Positions 6,143 through 13,241 of a DNA stretch of 15,486 nt are shown here, piece after piece; the first letter of the stretch is position 1, and every line of letters begins with the position of its first letter. The stretch spans positions 1-15,486 of the forward strand of contig CAUGVQ010000046.1 of assembly GCA_959602875.1 (NCBI GenBank), written 5' to 3'. This DNA comes from an uncultured Collinsella sp. (GTDB taxonomy: Bacteria > Actinomycetota > Coriobacteriia > Coriobacteriales > Coriobacteriaceae). The notes below the pieces were generated by a model. That model worked only from the letters and a program-made list of their open reading frames with translations, searched no databases and had not been told where the DNA came from. The position numbers and the translations under genes are program-made.

Positions 6143-7123
6143 CTAAGGCCTGGTCTTGCGACGGGAGGTCTTCTTCTCGGTTCTTACGGACGTGGCCTCA
6201 AGGCCGGGCAGCGGCAGAGGCTGAACCTCGGGCTCACGAGCCCTTGCGTTGTCGGCGGAGGAGGTGCTCTCCCCTAGCGTCTCAGTGGCGCGTGCCGAGG
6301 CCGGTGAAACTTCTTCTGAAGAGGCCTCGGTCACCTCGCGCGCGCGTTTTGCCTCGGTCTGCTCGATCTGCTCGTCAATAGCATCGATATCCGCATCCTC
6401 GACGATAGCGTTCAGCGACTCGAAGACACGGTTCTTGAGGAGCGACGTGCGCACGCCGTCGGTGAGGTCGTGCAGCTTCTTGAAGGCGCGCTCGATCTTG
6501 ACGTTGCGGTCGCCCTCGGAGGTGTCCATGCCGAGCATACCGGTAAGAACCTGCTCGAACATGGTTGACTCACGGTTGGCGGCAACGACGTACTGGCGGA
6601 GGTTCCTCGGCTCGATATGGAAGCGCGAGAGCTCGGACGCGTAGCGGATGATGTCGAAGTCGCGACCGTCGATGAGCTCACGGTTCTTGGGGCTCCGCAC
6701 GATCTTGATGAGGTCGTTCTCGGCGAGCTGGCGCAAAAACGAGATCTTGACTCCCAAAAGGTCGGGAACGTCCTCGATGGGATGGAGCTTCTGCTGCGTC
6801 TCCTTGGGCTCCGTCTTGAGCGGCACATCAGATAGAAGTCCCACCTCGTAGGCCAGCGTGGAGAGGTCCGAGGCGTTGTCGAGGCGCTGCTTGATGACGT
6901 TCAGCGGCATGTAACGCGTCTTCTGAAGGTGCAGAATGACCTCGAGCCGGTCCACGTCCTCCTTGGAGTACTGACGGTAGCCCTTAGGCGTGCGATGCGG
7001 CGTGATGAGACCCTCGTCCTCAAGAAAGCGAATCTTGGAGTTGGAGAGGTCCGGGTAGGAGCTTCGCAGATAATTGACGACCTGGCCGATGCTCAGGTAG
7101 CTGCGCTCGGCCAAATTAATCAC
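6143..7123 (-). CDS. MerR-family transcriptional regulator, FtsR-like
   Basis: 326 residues. Residues 9-84 form a MerR winged helix-turn-helix: YLSIGQVVNYL, then SKIRFLEDEGLITPHRTPKGYRQYSKEDVDRLEVIL. SKIRFLE.EGL is close to actinobacterial FtsR/Rv1828, which regulates ftsZ in Corynebacterium. A second MerR-like unit follows (about 115-170: IEDVPDLLGVKISFLRQLAENDLI...NRELIDGRDFDIIRY). From about 250 the chain is acidic, Ala/Ser-rich, then a basic tail KKTSRRKTRP, probably disordered, making it longer than the roughly 250-residue mycobacterial protein. GTG at 7123 overlaps the end of the FHA gene by 8 bases and has only a weak ribosome site, so coupled translation is likely. A TTG at 7114 is the alternative. 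The FHA neighbour supports the FtsR assignment. Target genes are not visible here. Confidence 0.85.
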   Translation of the reverse strand: MINLAERSYLSIGQVVNYLRSSYPDLSNSKIRFLEDEGLITPHRTPKGYRQYSKEDVDRLEVILHLQKTRYMPLNVIKQRLDNASDLSTLAYEVGLLSDVPLKTEPKETQQKLHPIEDVPDLLGVKISFLRQLAENDLIKIVRSPKNRELIDGRDFDIIRYASELSRFHIEPRNLRQYVVAANRESTMFEQVLTGMLGMDTSEGDRNVKIERAFKKLHDLTDGVRTSLLKNRVFESLNAIVEDADIDAIDEQIEQTEAKRAREVTEASSEEVSPASARATETLGESTSSADNARAREPEVQPLPLPGLEATSVRTEKKTSRRKTRP

Positions 7124-7550
7124 CCGTTTCGATGCGCTCCGGCTTGGTCTCGTGGAAGATCAGCGTGAAGGTGCCGATCTGAACAGACGAACCGTCATGC
7201 AAAGGGGCCGAGTTAACGATGGCCCCATCGACCCATGTGCCGTTAAGCGAGCCGAGGTCCTTGATGACCATACCGGCGGGATCGGGGACGATCTTGGCGT
7301 GCGCGCGCGAGACGGTCATATCGTTCAAGAAGATGGAATTCGCCGGGTCGCGACCGATGGTGGTCTCGCCCTCGTCGAGCTCAAAGGTGTTGCCGGTCTG
7401 CGGCCCTTTGATGATGGTGAGCACGGGATGAGAGAGCGACACGCTCTTCATAAGGTCCGGTGCCGTGGCATCGTCGGTGGGCATACGGAAAACGCGGGTC
7501 TGGTCGACGTTGTTGTTTGCGCCGCCCTGGACATCCGGTGTGAATGACAT
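7116..7550 (-). CDS. FHA domain protein, GarA/OdhI-like
   Basis: 144 residues. A flexible N-terminus (1-40) carries DQTRVFRMP (16-24), similar to the TTSVFR phospho-site of GarA/OdhI, with Thr18 at the matching place. The FHA domain spans about 43-135, with IGRDPANSIFLNDMTVSRAHAKI (65-87) and DLGSLNGTWVDG (98-109). The GRD, SRAH and NGT phosphothreonine-binding residues are all present. In mycobacteria and corynebacteria, Thr phosphorylation by Ser/Thr kinases makes the N-terminus bind its own FHA domain and releases inhibition of 2-oxoglutarate dehydrogenase. Whether that target exists here is unknown. ATG 7550 is chosen over the longer frame because AGGAG lies 5 bases upstream. On the minus strand TAGAAT (7600-7595) may be a -10. 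The FHA-MerR overlap marks an operon. Confidence 0.88.
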   Translation of the reverse strand: MSFTPDVQGGANNNVDQTRVFRMPTDDATAPDLMKSVSLSHPVLTIIKGPQTGNTFELDEGETTIGRDPANSIFLNDMTVSRAHAKIVPDPAGMVIKDLGSLNGTWVDGAIVNSAPLHDGSSVQIGTFTLIFHETKPERIETGD

Positions 7551-7653
7551 GGTTACTCCTATCGTCTGCGCCGTGCGCAATCGTGGTTCAATTCATTCTA
7601 CCCCACCCTGCCCGGGATGGGTTTAAGCTACACGATGAATCAAGAAGCGAACG

Positions 7654-8361
7654 TTATGATTCGACGATATCGGGGTTGAGGAAGTCCTCTTCCTCGTCCT
7701 CCGGATGAAGCTGGGCCTGACGGATGGCGCGGTAGCCCTTAGCCGTGTAGACCACGGCGGTGATGAGAGAGAAGACCACGCCGAGATAGACAAGGTAGAT
7801 GCCAAAGGGCTGGACGGTTCCGTCGAGTCCGGGGAGGATGGCGCCAAGCGAGGGGAAGAGCGCGGGCCCCTGGATAACGGGAAGGCCGAGCAGCATGAAT
7901 GAGAAGCCGGTCATAAGGAGCGCCGTTGCCGTCTTGCCGGTGTAGACGACGTCGATAGGGCGCTTGTGGTAATGGCGGACAACGGCGTTGCCACAAGCGA
8001 GGTAGGCATCGCGTACGATGATGGCGACGCAGATCCACACGGGGAGCTCGGCGCGCCACACAAGACCGAGGACGCCGGTGAAGAGCAGCGCCCGATCGAC
8101 GACAGGGTCGAGCATTTTGCCGAGCCAGCTGACAGTGTGCGTCATGCGCGCAATCTGGCCGTCGAGCCAGTCGGTGGACGCCGCGACCGCATAGATCACC
8201 AAGGCGACGTAGCGGTTGAAATCGGTCACGAAGAGGTATAGGAATACGATCGTGAGAACGAGGCGCAGAAACGTGATGAAGTTGGAGATGGTGAAAATCT
8301 GGTTAGACGGATACTCCGAGGTGCCGATTAGCTCCTTCTTTATGCGTCTTCTCAGGCCCAC
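7654..8361 (-). CDS. pgsA: CDP-alcohol phosphatidyltransferase, probable phosphatidylglycerophosphate synthase
   Basis: 235 residues, integral membrane. It transfers a phosphatidyl group from CDP-diacylglycerol to an alcohol, probably glycerol-3-phosphate. The full family signature is present: D64-x2-D67-G68-x2-A71-R72-x8-G81-x3-D85-x3-D89, and these Asp residues bind the metal. Hydrophobic segments occur around 29-46, 51-62, 92-100, 106-118, 143-160 and 185-209. The C-terminus is acidic (HPEDEEEDFLNPD). The start is GTG at 8361 with GGGGGAG about 4 bases upstream. No in-frame ATG fits better. It lies 103 bases upstream of the FHA gene, an order that recalls pgsA2 near garA in mycobacteria. 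The acceptor alcohol is not proven by sequence, so a related phosphatidyltransferase is possible. Confidence 0.88.
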   Translation of the reverse strand: MGLRRRIKKELIGTSEYPSNQIFTISNFITFLRLVLTIVFLYLFVTDFNRYVALVIYAVAASTDWLDGQIARMTHTVSWLGKMLDPVVDRALLFTGVLGLVWRAELPVWICVAIIVRDAYLACGNAVVRHYHKRPIDVVYTGKTATALLMTGFSFMLLGLPVIQGPALFPSLGAILPGLDGTVQPFGIYLVYLGVVFSLITAVVYTAKGYRAIRQAQLHPEDEEEDFLNPDIVES

Positions 8362-8393
8362 GGGACTCCCCCACCGTTTACGAACAACTAGAA

Positions 8394-8425
8394 GGCATGA
8401 TACCCAAGGGAATCAGTCTCATGCC
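8394..8425. repeat. Inverted repeat upstream of pgsA
   Basis: GGCATGA (8394-8400) and TCATGCC (8419-8425), perfect 7-bp arms with an 18-base spacer, lie between the tRNA terminator and the pgsA start codon. It may be an operator in the pgsA promoter region. No T tract follows. Confidence 0.3.
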
Positions 8426-8436
8426 GTGTAGATACG

Positions 8437-8463
8437 AAAAGGGCATCGGTTTTGCCGATGCCC
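8437..8463 (-). terminator. Terminator of tRNA-Pro
   Basis: Perfect 9-bp stem GGGCATCGG / CCGATGCCC (8441-8449, 8455-8463) with a 5-base loop. On the minus strand it is followed by TTTT (8440-8437). It starts 10 bases after the tRNA 3' end. Confidence 0.88.
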
Positions 8464-8472
8464 TGAAGTTTC

Positions 8473-8549
<77 letters not shown>

Positions 8550-8579
8550 AAACAACTGCTCTCTCAAGCAGCAAAAGAT

Positions 8580-8608
8580 ACTTTACTCAACTCATGGCTC
8601 GAACGCAA
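8580..8608 (-). promoter_or_regulatory. Candidate promoter of tRNA-Pro
   Basis: On the minus strand TTGCGT (8608-8603) and TAAAGT (8585-8580) are separated by exactly 17 bases. The -10 ends 30 bases before the mature tRNA 5' end, leaving a short leader. Spacing and hexamers fit a housekeeping sigma factor. Confidence 0.5.
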
Positions 8609-8620
8609 GGGGAAATTTGG

Positions 8621-9835
8621 TTAATCTTGCGAGCGACCATGAATTTGAGCGGCACGGTGCCAGATCTCGCAGGCAAGCTCTGCCTTGCTGAGGGTCGGAA
8701 GCTCCTCTGCACCGTTTGCGGTGACCCACCAGGCTTTATTGGTGTCAGTCCCAAAGCCGGAGTCGTCGCGCGTGACATCGTTGGCAACAATGGCGTCGCA
8801 CCCTTTGGATGAGAGCTTGCCCTGTGCATGATCGAGAAGGTCGTTGGTCTCGGCGGCAAAGCCGATGACCGTGCGCCCCCCTTTCTTGCGCGAGATGGTG
8901 CCGAGGATATCGGTCGTCTCGACGAGCTCTATGACATCAAGACCGCCGTCCGCTTTCTTGATCTTTCGGCTGGCGACGCTGCGGGGGCGGTAGTCGGCGA
9001 CTGCGGCGGCGCAGACGATGATGTCGGCCGTCTCACCCTCGCGCTCGGTTGCCTCGAGCATCTCGGTAGCAGTCTCCACGCGTCGCACCTGTACACCGGC
9101 GGGAACCTCAACGGAGCTGGGACCAAGTACGAGCGTGACGGAGCGCGCGCCGAGCTTGAGGGCGGCCTCGGCAAGTGCCGCGCCCATCTTGCCGGAGGAG
9201 CGGTTGCCGATAAAGCGCACCGGATCGATGGGTTCGAAGGTGGGGCCGGCGGTGATGAGGACCGACGTGTTGGCAAGCGTGGTGTCGGGCTCGAGCGCGG
9301 CGAGCGTAGCGGCGACGATATCCTCAGGGTCGGCAAGGCGCCCGGTATCGACATCGCCGCAGGCGAGGTAGCCCGAGCCTGGACCCACAATCGTCACACC
9401 GCGACGACGGAGCGTCTCGACGTTCTCGCGCGTTGCGTCGGCACGCCACATGCCCGCGTTCATGGCGGGTGCCACAAGTAAGGGCTTTTCGGTCGCGAGC
9501 AGCGTGGTGGACATGAGGTCGTCGGCGATGCCGTGTGCCATCTTGGCGATGACATTAGCCGTAGCGGGCGCCACCAGCACGAGGTCCGGCTCCTGCGCGA
9601 GCGAGATGTGATGGATGGGGTCGGTTGGGTCGTCAAAGAGGTCGATAGCGACCTTCTCGTGCGTGAGCGCGCGGAAGGTGGTCGGTCCCACAAACTGCGT
9701 GGCGTGCTCGGTCATGAGGACCTTGACGCGGATGCCCTGCTTCTGGAGCAGGCGTACAATCTCGCAGGACTTGTAGGCGGCAATGCAGCCCGTGACGCAG
9801 ATAAGAACGGTCTTCTGGGCGTCTCGCTCCCCCAT
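8621..9835 (-). CDS. coaBC: Bifunctional phosphopantothenoylcysteine decarboxylase / phosphopantothenate-cysteine ligase
   Basis: 404 residues, full length. It makes 4'-phosphopantetheine from 4'-phosphopantothenate in two CoA steps. CoaC half (1-185): flavin-binding VTGCIAAYKSCEIVRLL (14-30), catalytic His76 in HHISLA, PAMNAGMW (123-130) substrate motif, and Cys159 in GYLACGDVDTGR on the lid. CoaB half (190-404): ITAGPTFEPIDPVRFIGNRSSGKMG (194-218), AAAVADYRP, RKIKK, IGFAAET and DAIVANDV, the nucleotide and ligase motifs. ATG at 9835 begins just one base after the upstream stop (TGA-T-ATG), with GGAGG 6 bases before it, so translation is probably coupled to the zinc-ribbon gene. It is the last gene of the minus-strand operon. 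Confidence 0.97.
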   Translation of the reverse strand: MGERDAQKTVLICVTGCIAAYKSCEIVRLLQKQGIRVKVLMTEHATQFVGPTTFRALTHEKVAIDLFDDPTDPIHHISLAQEPDLVLVAPATANVIAKMAHGIADDLMSTTLLATEKPLLVAPAMNAGMWRADATRENVETLRRRGVTIVGPGSGYLACGDVDTGRLADPEDIVAATLAALEPDTTLANTSVLITAGPTFEPIDPVRFIGNRSSGKMGAALAEAALKLGARSVTLVLGPSSVEVPAGVQVRRVETATEMLEATEREGETADIIVCAAAVADYRPRSVASRKIKKADGGLDVIELVETTDILGTISRKKGGRTVIGFAAETNDLLDHAQGKLSSKGCDAIVANDVTRDDSGFGTDTNKAWWVTANGAEELPTLSKAELACEIWHRAAQIHGRSQD

Positions 9836-9836
9836 A

Positions 9837-10550
9837 TCACGCCTCCGTATCCTGGATGAGGATGCGCCCGCAATAGGGGCAGGTTGCGATGGCGCCCTTG
9901 CGGGAAAGGTCCTCCACGGATGCCTCGGTGAGCGTCATGCGGCATGCCGAGGGAACGTTACCGGCGAGGGTCTCCACGGCGATGCCCTTATGGGTGCGGC
10001 GGGACTCCTCGTATGCGGCGAGCATGTCAGCGCCAAGCGAGGCGGCGAGATGGTCGCGATTGCGGGCCTGCTCGTCGATCTTTGTCTGGAGCTCGGTTGC
10101 GACCGCCTTGGTCTTCTGGGCATCTGCCAGAAGCGACTTTTCAAACTTGTCGACGTAGGTGTTGAGTTTCTCGGCCTTCTCTGTAATGCCTGCGAGCTCG
10201 CGCTTCTTATCGGTCAAGGTGAAGGCGATCTTGTCGAGCTTCTTGGCAAGATCGGAGAGCTCGATCTCGAGCTTCTGCACCTCACGGTAGTCCTTCAGAC
10301 GTTGCGCGTCCTCCTGGGCGAGTGTCACCTCGTCCTCGGTCTTTACCTGGTCGTCCTCGAGGTCGGCAATCTCGGCCTCGAGGTCGCAGCACACGCCCTT
10401 AATATGGTCGCGCTGGGAGATGAGCTTGCGGTAGGCAGCGCGCTTCTGAGCGAGCTCGCGCAGCTCGGGCAGGTCTGCGAGCGTCTTCTTATCGCGCTCG
10501 AGGGCAAGATCGAGCTCCTGCAACTCGAGCAGGATCTGTGCGTCCGTCAT
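9837..10550 (-). CDS. Coiled-coil protein with C-terminal zinc ribbon (COG1579 / DUF164 type)
   Basis: 237 residues. Residues 5-165 are heptad-rich, highly charged coiled coil (LELQELDLALERDKKTLADL onward). The C-terminus has TCPYCGRIL (223-231), the family's second zinc knuckle. The first knuckle normally reads C-x2-C-R/H-M-x-L, but here it is VPSACRMTL. Cys203 is present, while the place of the first Cys is Pro200, leaving three Cys (203, 224, 227). The family occurs widely in bacteria next to Nif3-type genes, exactly as here, and its function is poorly defined. A role in nucleic acid or protein contacts is only suggested. ATG 10550 is chosen because AAGGAGA lies about 6 bases upstream. Its ATGA overlaps the stop of the Nif3 gene, indicating coupled translation. 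Confidence 0.88.
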   Translation of the reverse strand: MTDAQILLELQELDLALERDKKTLADLPELRELAQKRAAYRKLISQRDHIKGVCCDLEAEIADLEDDQVKTEDEVTLAQEDAQRLKDYREVQKLEIELSDLAKKLDKIAFTLTDKKRELAGITEKAEKLNTYVDKFEKSLLADAQKTKAVATELQTKIDEQARNRDHLAASLGADMLAAYEESRRTHKGIAVETLAGNVPSACRMTLTEASVEDLSRKGAIATCPYCGRILIQDTEA

Positions 10551-11356
10551 AGGTTCTCTCCTTCTCCCCATGAGCGCCATTGACGACGCTCGGGCAACTT
10601 GATTACGTTATGTGGATCGATGCCGGCTTCTAGGACGGCGTTCATGAGAACGTCGGCGAAGGGAAGCTCGGATGCGTCGTGGCCAAGCAACTCGACGCTC
10701 ACGCCACGAGCGGCTAGATCCTGGCATACATGGTAGCCCGCCTCACCGCAGATGATGGCGCTCGCACCCGCTTCGAGGGCAAGCTCTCCATAATCTCCGA
10801 GCGAGCCGCCCATGACCGCGATGCGTCGATGCTCGCACTCACCGCCGTCCCAAAGGCGCGGGACGGTGTCAAAAGCGGCCGCGGCGCGGGAGGCAAGTTC
10901 CTCTAAGTCGCAAGGCTCGATGTCGATGAGCGCGCCGAGGCCGGTGGCCTCAGGGTCGGCGGGGTGCTCGAGGGATGCGATGACCGTACCACCCATGCGC
11001 TCGCCGAGGGTTCGTCGTGCCGCGAGGGAGCGGTCGAGATTGGTATGGAGTGAGATGATCGCCACGCCGTGCTCGATGGCGGCCCATACGGCGGCAGATG
11101 CCTGGGGTGTGACCTCGCCCGGCGTAGGGTTGAAGCTATCGGGAGCGGAGATATAGACCGGGTGGTGGGCCACCAGCACGTCCGCCCCCGCCTCCGCCGC
11201 GCTCAGAACGTTTTGATGCGTGGCGTCGAGGGCGCAGGCCACGCGCTGGACGGTGCGCGTGCGGTCGCCGACGGAAAGTCCAATATGGTCCCACGGCTCG
11301 GCATCCGTGGCGGGAAAAGCGGCTAAGAGCGCTCGCTCAAGGTCTCCCACTTGCAT
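10547..11356 (-). CDS. Nif3-like dinuclear metal centre protein (YbgI/YqfO family)
   Basis: 269 residues, the short form lacking the inserted PII-like domain of YqfO. Metal ligands known from YbgI can be placed: H64 and H65 in AHHPV (63-67), D108 in HTNLD (104-108), and H226 and E230 in GHDASE with the expected four-residue spacing. PWDHIGLSVG (21-30) and CGEAGYH (203-209) are family motifs. Databases often label the family GTP cyclohydrolase I type 2, but the real activity is unsettled. The ATG at 11356 has AAAGG 7 bases upstream and is 24 bases after the cysteine desulfurase stop. The stop overlaps the next start by 4 bases. The C-terminus is Arg/Trp-rich (PERRQWRSWGEGENL). Confidence 0.93.
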   Translation of the reverse strand: MQVGDLERALLAAFPATDAEPWDHIGLSVGDRTRTVQRVACALDATHQNVLSAAEAGADVLVAHHPVYISAPDSFNPTPGEVTPQASAAVWAAIEHGVAIISLHTNLDRSLAARRTLGERMGGTVIASLEHPADPEATGLGALIDIEPCDLEELASRAAAAFDTVPRLWDGGECEHRRIAVMGGSLGDYGELALEAGASAIICGEAGYHVCQDLAARGVSVELLGHDASELPFADVLMNAVLEAGIDPHNVIKLPERRQWRSWGEGENL

Positions 11357-11380
11357 ATGCGTGCCTTTCTGATCGGTCGA

Positions 11381-12550
11381 CTAGATTTGCGAGAGCAGGG
11401 TGCTTGCAAAACGGTCGAGGTCCGAGGGGTCGACGCGGTCGTCGAAGGAGATGCGCAGCGCCCCGTGGGCCTCCCTTTCGGGAACTCCCATAGCGCGGAG
11501 CACATGGCTCGTTGCCGTGTTGCCGCTCGAGCAGGCAGAGCCGGCGGCAACGGCAAATCCTGCGGCGTCGAGCGCGAGGATGAGATCGTTGGAGTCGGCG
11601 TCCTCGATCACGACCGAAACGATACCAGGCAGGCGGTCGACCGCACGGTCGTCTACCATGGAGGGTTTCACGCGCGGTAAGGTCGTAAGCTCGCGATACA
11701 GGTGCTCTGAGAGGGCGTGTAGGCGTTGGCGTTGCTCTGCAACCGTAGGCGCGAGGGCGCGCGCGACGGCAGCAAATGCCATGATCTGGCGCACGTCCTG
11801 GGTGCCTGCGCGTCGACCGGCCTCCTGCCCGCCGCCAAAAATCCGCGGGCGCAGGGGCGTGCGCGAGGCAAGGTACAGGGCGCCCGTGGAGACGGGACCG
11901 CCGACCTTGTGCGCAGCGATGGAAAGGGCGTCTACGCCGAGCTCCTCAACCGTAAAGGGGATGTGCAGGTAAGCCTGGATGGCGTCAGTGTGCATGTAGG
12001 AGCCGCTCGCATGAGCGATGCGGGTGAGCTCGCCTATGGGTTGGACGACGCCGGTCTCGTTGTTGGCGAGCATGATGGAGGTGAGGGCGACATCCTCCCC
12101 CATCGCCTCCGCAAGGGCCGCGGGTTCGATGAAGCCTTGGCGGTTGGGGGCGATGACGTCGACGGTGAAGCCTGCCGCGCGAAGAGCTGGCAGGTTGTCG
12201 AGGATGGCGTCGTGCTCGATCGCCGAGGTTATGACACGCGTCCGCCGACGGTCGCGCTCGCGGGCGGCTTCGGCGATACCGGCAAGGGCGAGCTCGTCCG
12301 CCTCGGTGCCGCCGCCCGTGAAGATAATCTCGTGGGGCCGAACGCGCCGACCGAGCGAGCGCGCGATGTCCCCACGTGCTCTCTCAAGAGCCGCTGCCGC
12401 GCGGCGCCCCAGCGAGTGGAGCGCATTGGGGTTGGCGCCGGCAAAGCCGGATGTGTCGTAGTCCGCCTCAGCGGCAAGCGCCTCGGCGCGCAGGGGCGCC
12501 GAGGCGGCGATGTCGAGGTTTACGATATGCCGTTGCGAATCGTGTGGCAT
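11381..12550 (-). CDS. Cysteine desulfurase, NifS/IscS class
   Basis: 389 residues. PLP enzyme that removes sulfur from cysteine to form a persulfide for Fe-S clusters or tRNA thiolation. Seen: FTGGGTEADELAL (77-89), His113 stacking on PLP in AIEHDAI, NNETGVVQPIGEL (163-175), Lys215 (Schiff base) in SIAAHKVGG, GGGQEAGRRAGTQD (239-252), and catalytic Cys340 in GSACSSG followed by SHVLRAMG, typical of the NifS/IscS group. The N-terminal LDNAATTP block appears as LDIAASAP. ATG 12550 gives the normal length. The longer frame runs into rpe. No clear ribosome site precedes it. The rpe stop is only 7 bases upstream, so reinitiation is likely. No iscU, sufU, thiI or mnmA is adjacent, so the sulfur acceptor is unknown. 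Confidence 0.94.
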   Translation of the reverse strand: MPHDSQRHIVNLDIAASAPLRAEALAAEADYDTSGFAGANPNALHSLGRRAAAALERARGDIARSLGRRVRPHEIIFTGGGTEADELALAGIAEAARERDRRRTRVITSAIEHDAILDNLPALRAAGFTVDVIAPNRQGFIEPAALAEAMGEDVALTSIMLANNETGVVQPIGELTRIAHASGSYMHTDAIQAYLHIPFTVEELGVDALSIAAHKVGGPVSTGALYLASRTPLRPRIFGGGQEAGRRAGTQDVRQIMAFAAVARALAPTVAEQRQRLHALSEHLYRELTTLPRVKPSMVDDRAVDRLPGIVSVVIEDADSNDLILALDAAGFAVAAGSACSSGNTATSHVLRAMGVPEREAHGALRISFDDRVDPSDLDRFASTLLSQI

Positions 12551-12557
12551 GGTGGCG

Positions 12558-13238
12558 CTATTCGCGATTGCCAGCAAGGACGCCCTCGCCCATACGGCGA
12601 AGCTCGTCGACCATGGAAGCAGGGTCCTCCGCCCCAAAGACAGCCGAACCGGCAACAAGCAGGTTCGCTCCCGCCGCCACGACGCGCTCGATCGTCTTGG
12701 GCGAGATGCCGCCGTCGACCTCGATCAGAGGCGACACGCCGTGCGCGCGGCAAAGCGCGGTGAGCGTTTCGAGCTTGGCAATGGTGCCCTCGATAAAGGA
12801 CTGGCCGCTGAAGCCGGGGTTTACGCTCATGAGCATGACCACATCGACGTCGTCGATGATGTTCTCGAGCATGCAGACGGGCGTGGAGGGGTTGAGGACC
12901 ACGCCGGCGCGCACACCGCGGCTCTTGATGTGCTCGATCACGCGATTAAGGTGCGAGGCGGTCTCGTAGTGGACCGTGATGAGGTCGGCGCCGGCATCGA
13001 TGTACCAGTCGATGGTCTCATCGGGGTTGGTGATCATCAGGTGCACATCGAGCGGCAGGTCGGTCATGCCCTTGCAGGCGCGGACCATCTCCGGGCCAAA
13101 GGTGAGGTTGGGCGTGAAGTGCCCGTCCATCACGTCGATGTGCACGTAGTCGGCGTTCTTGATGCTGTCGAGGCTGCTCGCGAGGTGCCCGAGGTTCACG
13201 GAGAGAATCGACGGGGCGATCTGGATGCGGTCGGTCAT
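12558..13238 (-). CDS. rpe: Ribulose-phosphate 3-epimerase
   Basis: 226 residues, full length TIM barrel. It interconverts ribulose-5-phosphate and xylulose-5-phosphate in the pentose phosphate pathway. N-terminal IAPSILSVNLGHL (7-19), metal-binding H33 and catalytic D35 in HIDVMDGHFTPN, H66 in DVHLM, the flexible loop MSVNPGFSGQSFI (137-149), D175 in EVDGGI as the second catalytic acid, and the phosphate-binding VAGSAVFG (195-202). All expected residues are present. ATG 13238 has AAGGGA 7 bases upstream, embedded in the end of gpsA, whose stop is only 3 bases away. Placement inside a phospholipid operon has no obvious biochemical link beyond central sugar phosphate supply. Confidence 0.97.
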   Translation of the reverse strand: MTDRIQIAPSILSVNLGHLASSLDSIKNADYVHIDVMDGHFTPNLTFGPEMVRACKGMTDLPLDVHLMITNPDETIDWYIDAGADLITVHYETASHLNRVIEHIKSRGVRAGVVLNPSTPVCMLENIIDDVDVVMLMSVNPGFSGQSFIEGTIAKLETLTALCRAHGVSPLIEVDGGISPKTIERVVAAGANLLVAGSAVFGAEDPASMVDELRRMGEGVLAGNRE

Positions 13239-13241
13239 GTA

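Noticed and set aside
7602..7621. CCCACCC-N6-GGATGGG hairpin between pgsA and the FHA gene as a pgsA terminator
   Set aside because: The stem is only 7 bp with a wobble, and on the minus strand no T-run follows. It more likely lies just upstream of the FHA promoter.
8604..8631. CGCAAG-N16-CTTGCG inverted repeat at the coaBC stop as a terminator
   Set aside because: Short 6-bp stem, long loop, no T tract, and it overlaps the candidate tRNA promoter. Probably incidental.
9783..10583. 266-codon plus-strand frame opposite the zinc-ribbon gene
   Set aside because: It is a Leu-rich shadow of the charged coiled coil. The minus-strand gene has start, ribosome site and conserved zinc motif.
11726..12763. 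345-codon plus-strand frame opposite the cysteine desulfurase gene
   Set aside because: The minus strand carries all catalytic motifs of cysteine desulfurase. The plus-strand product has none.
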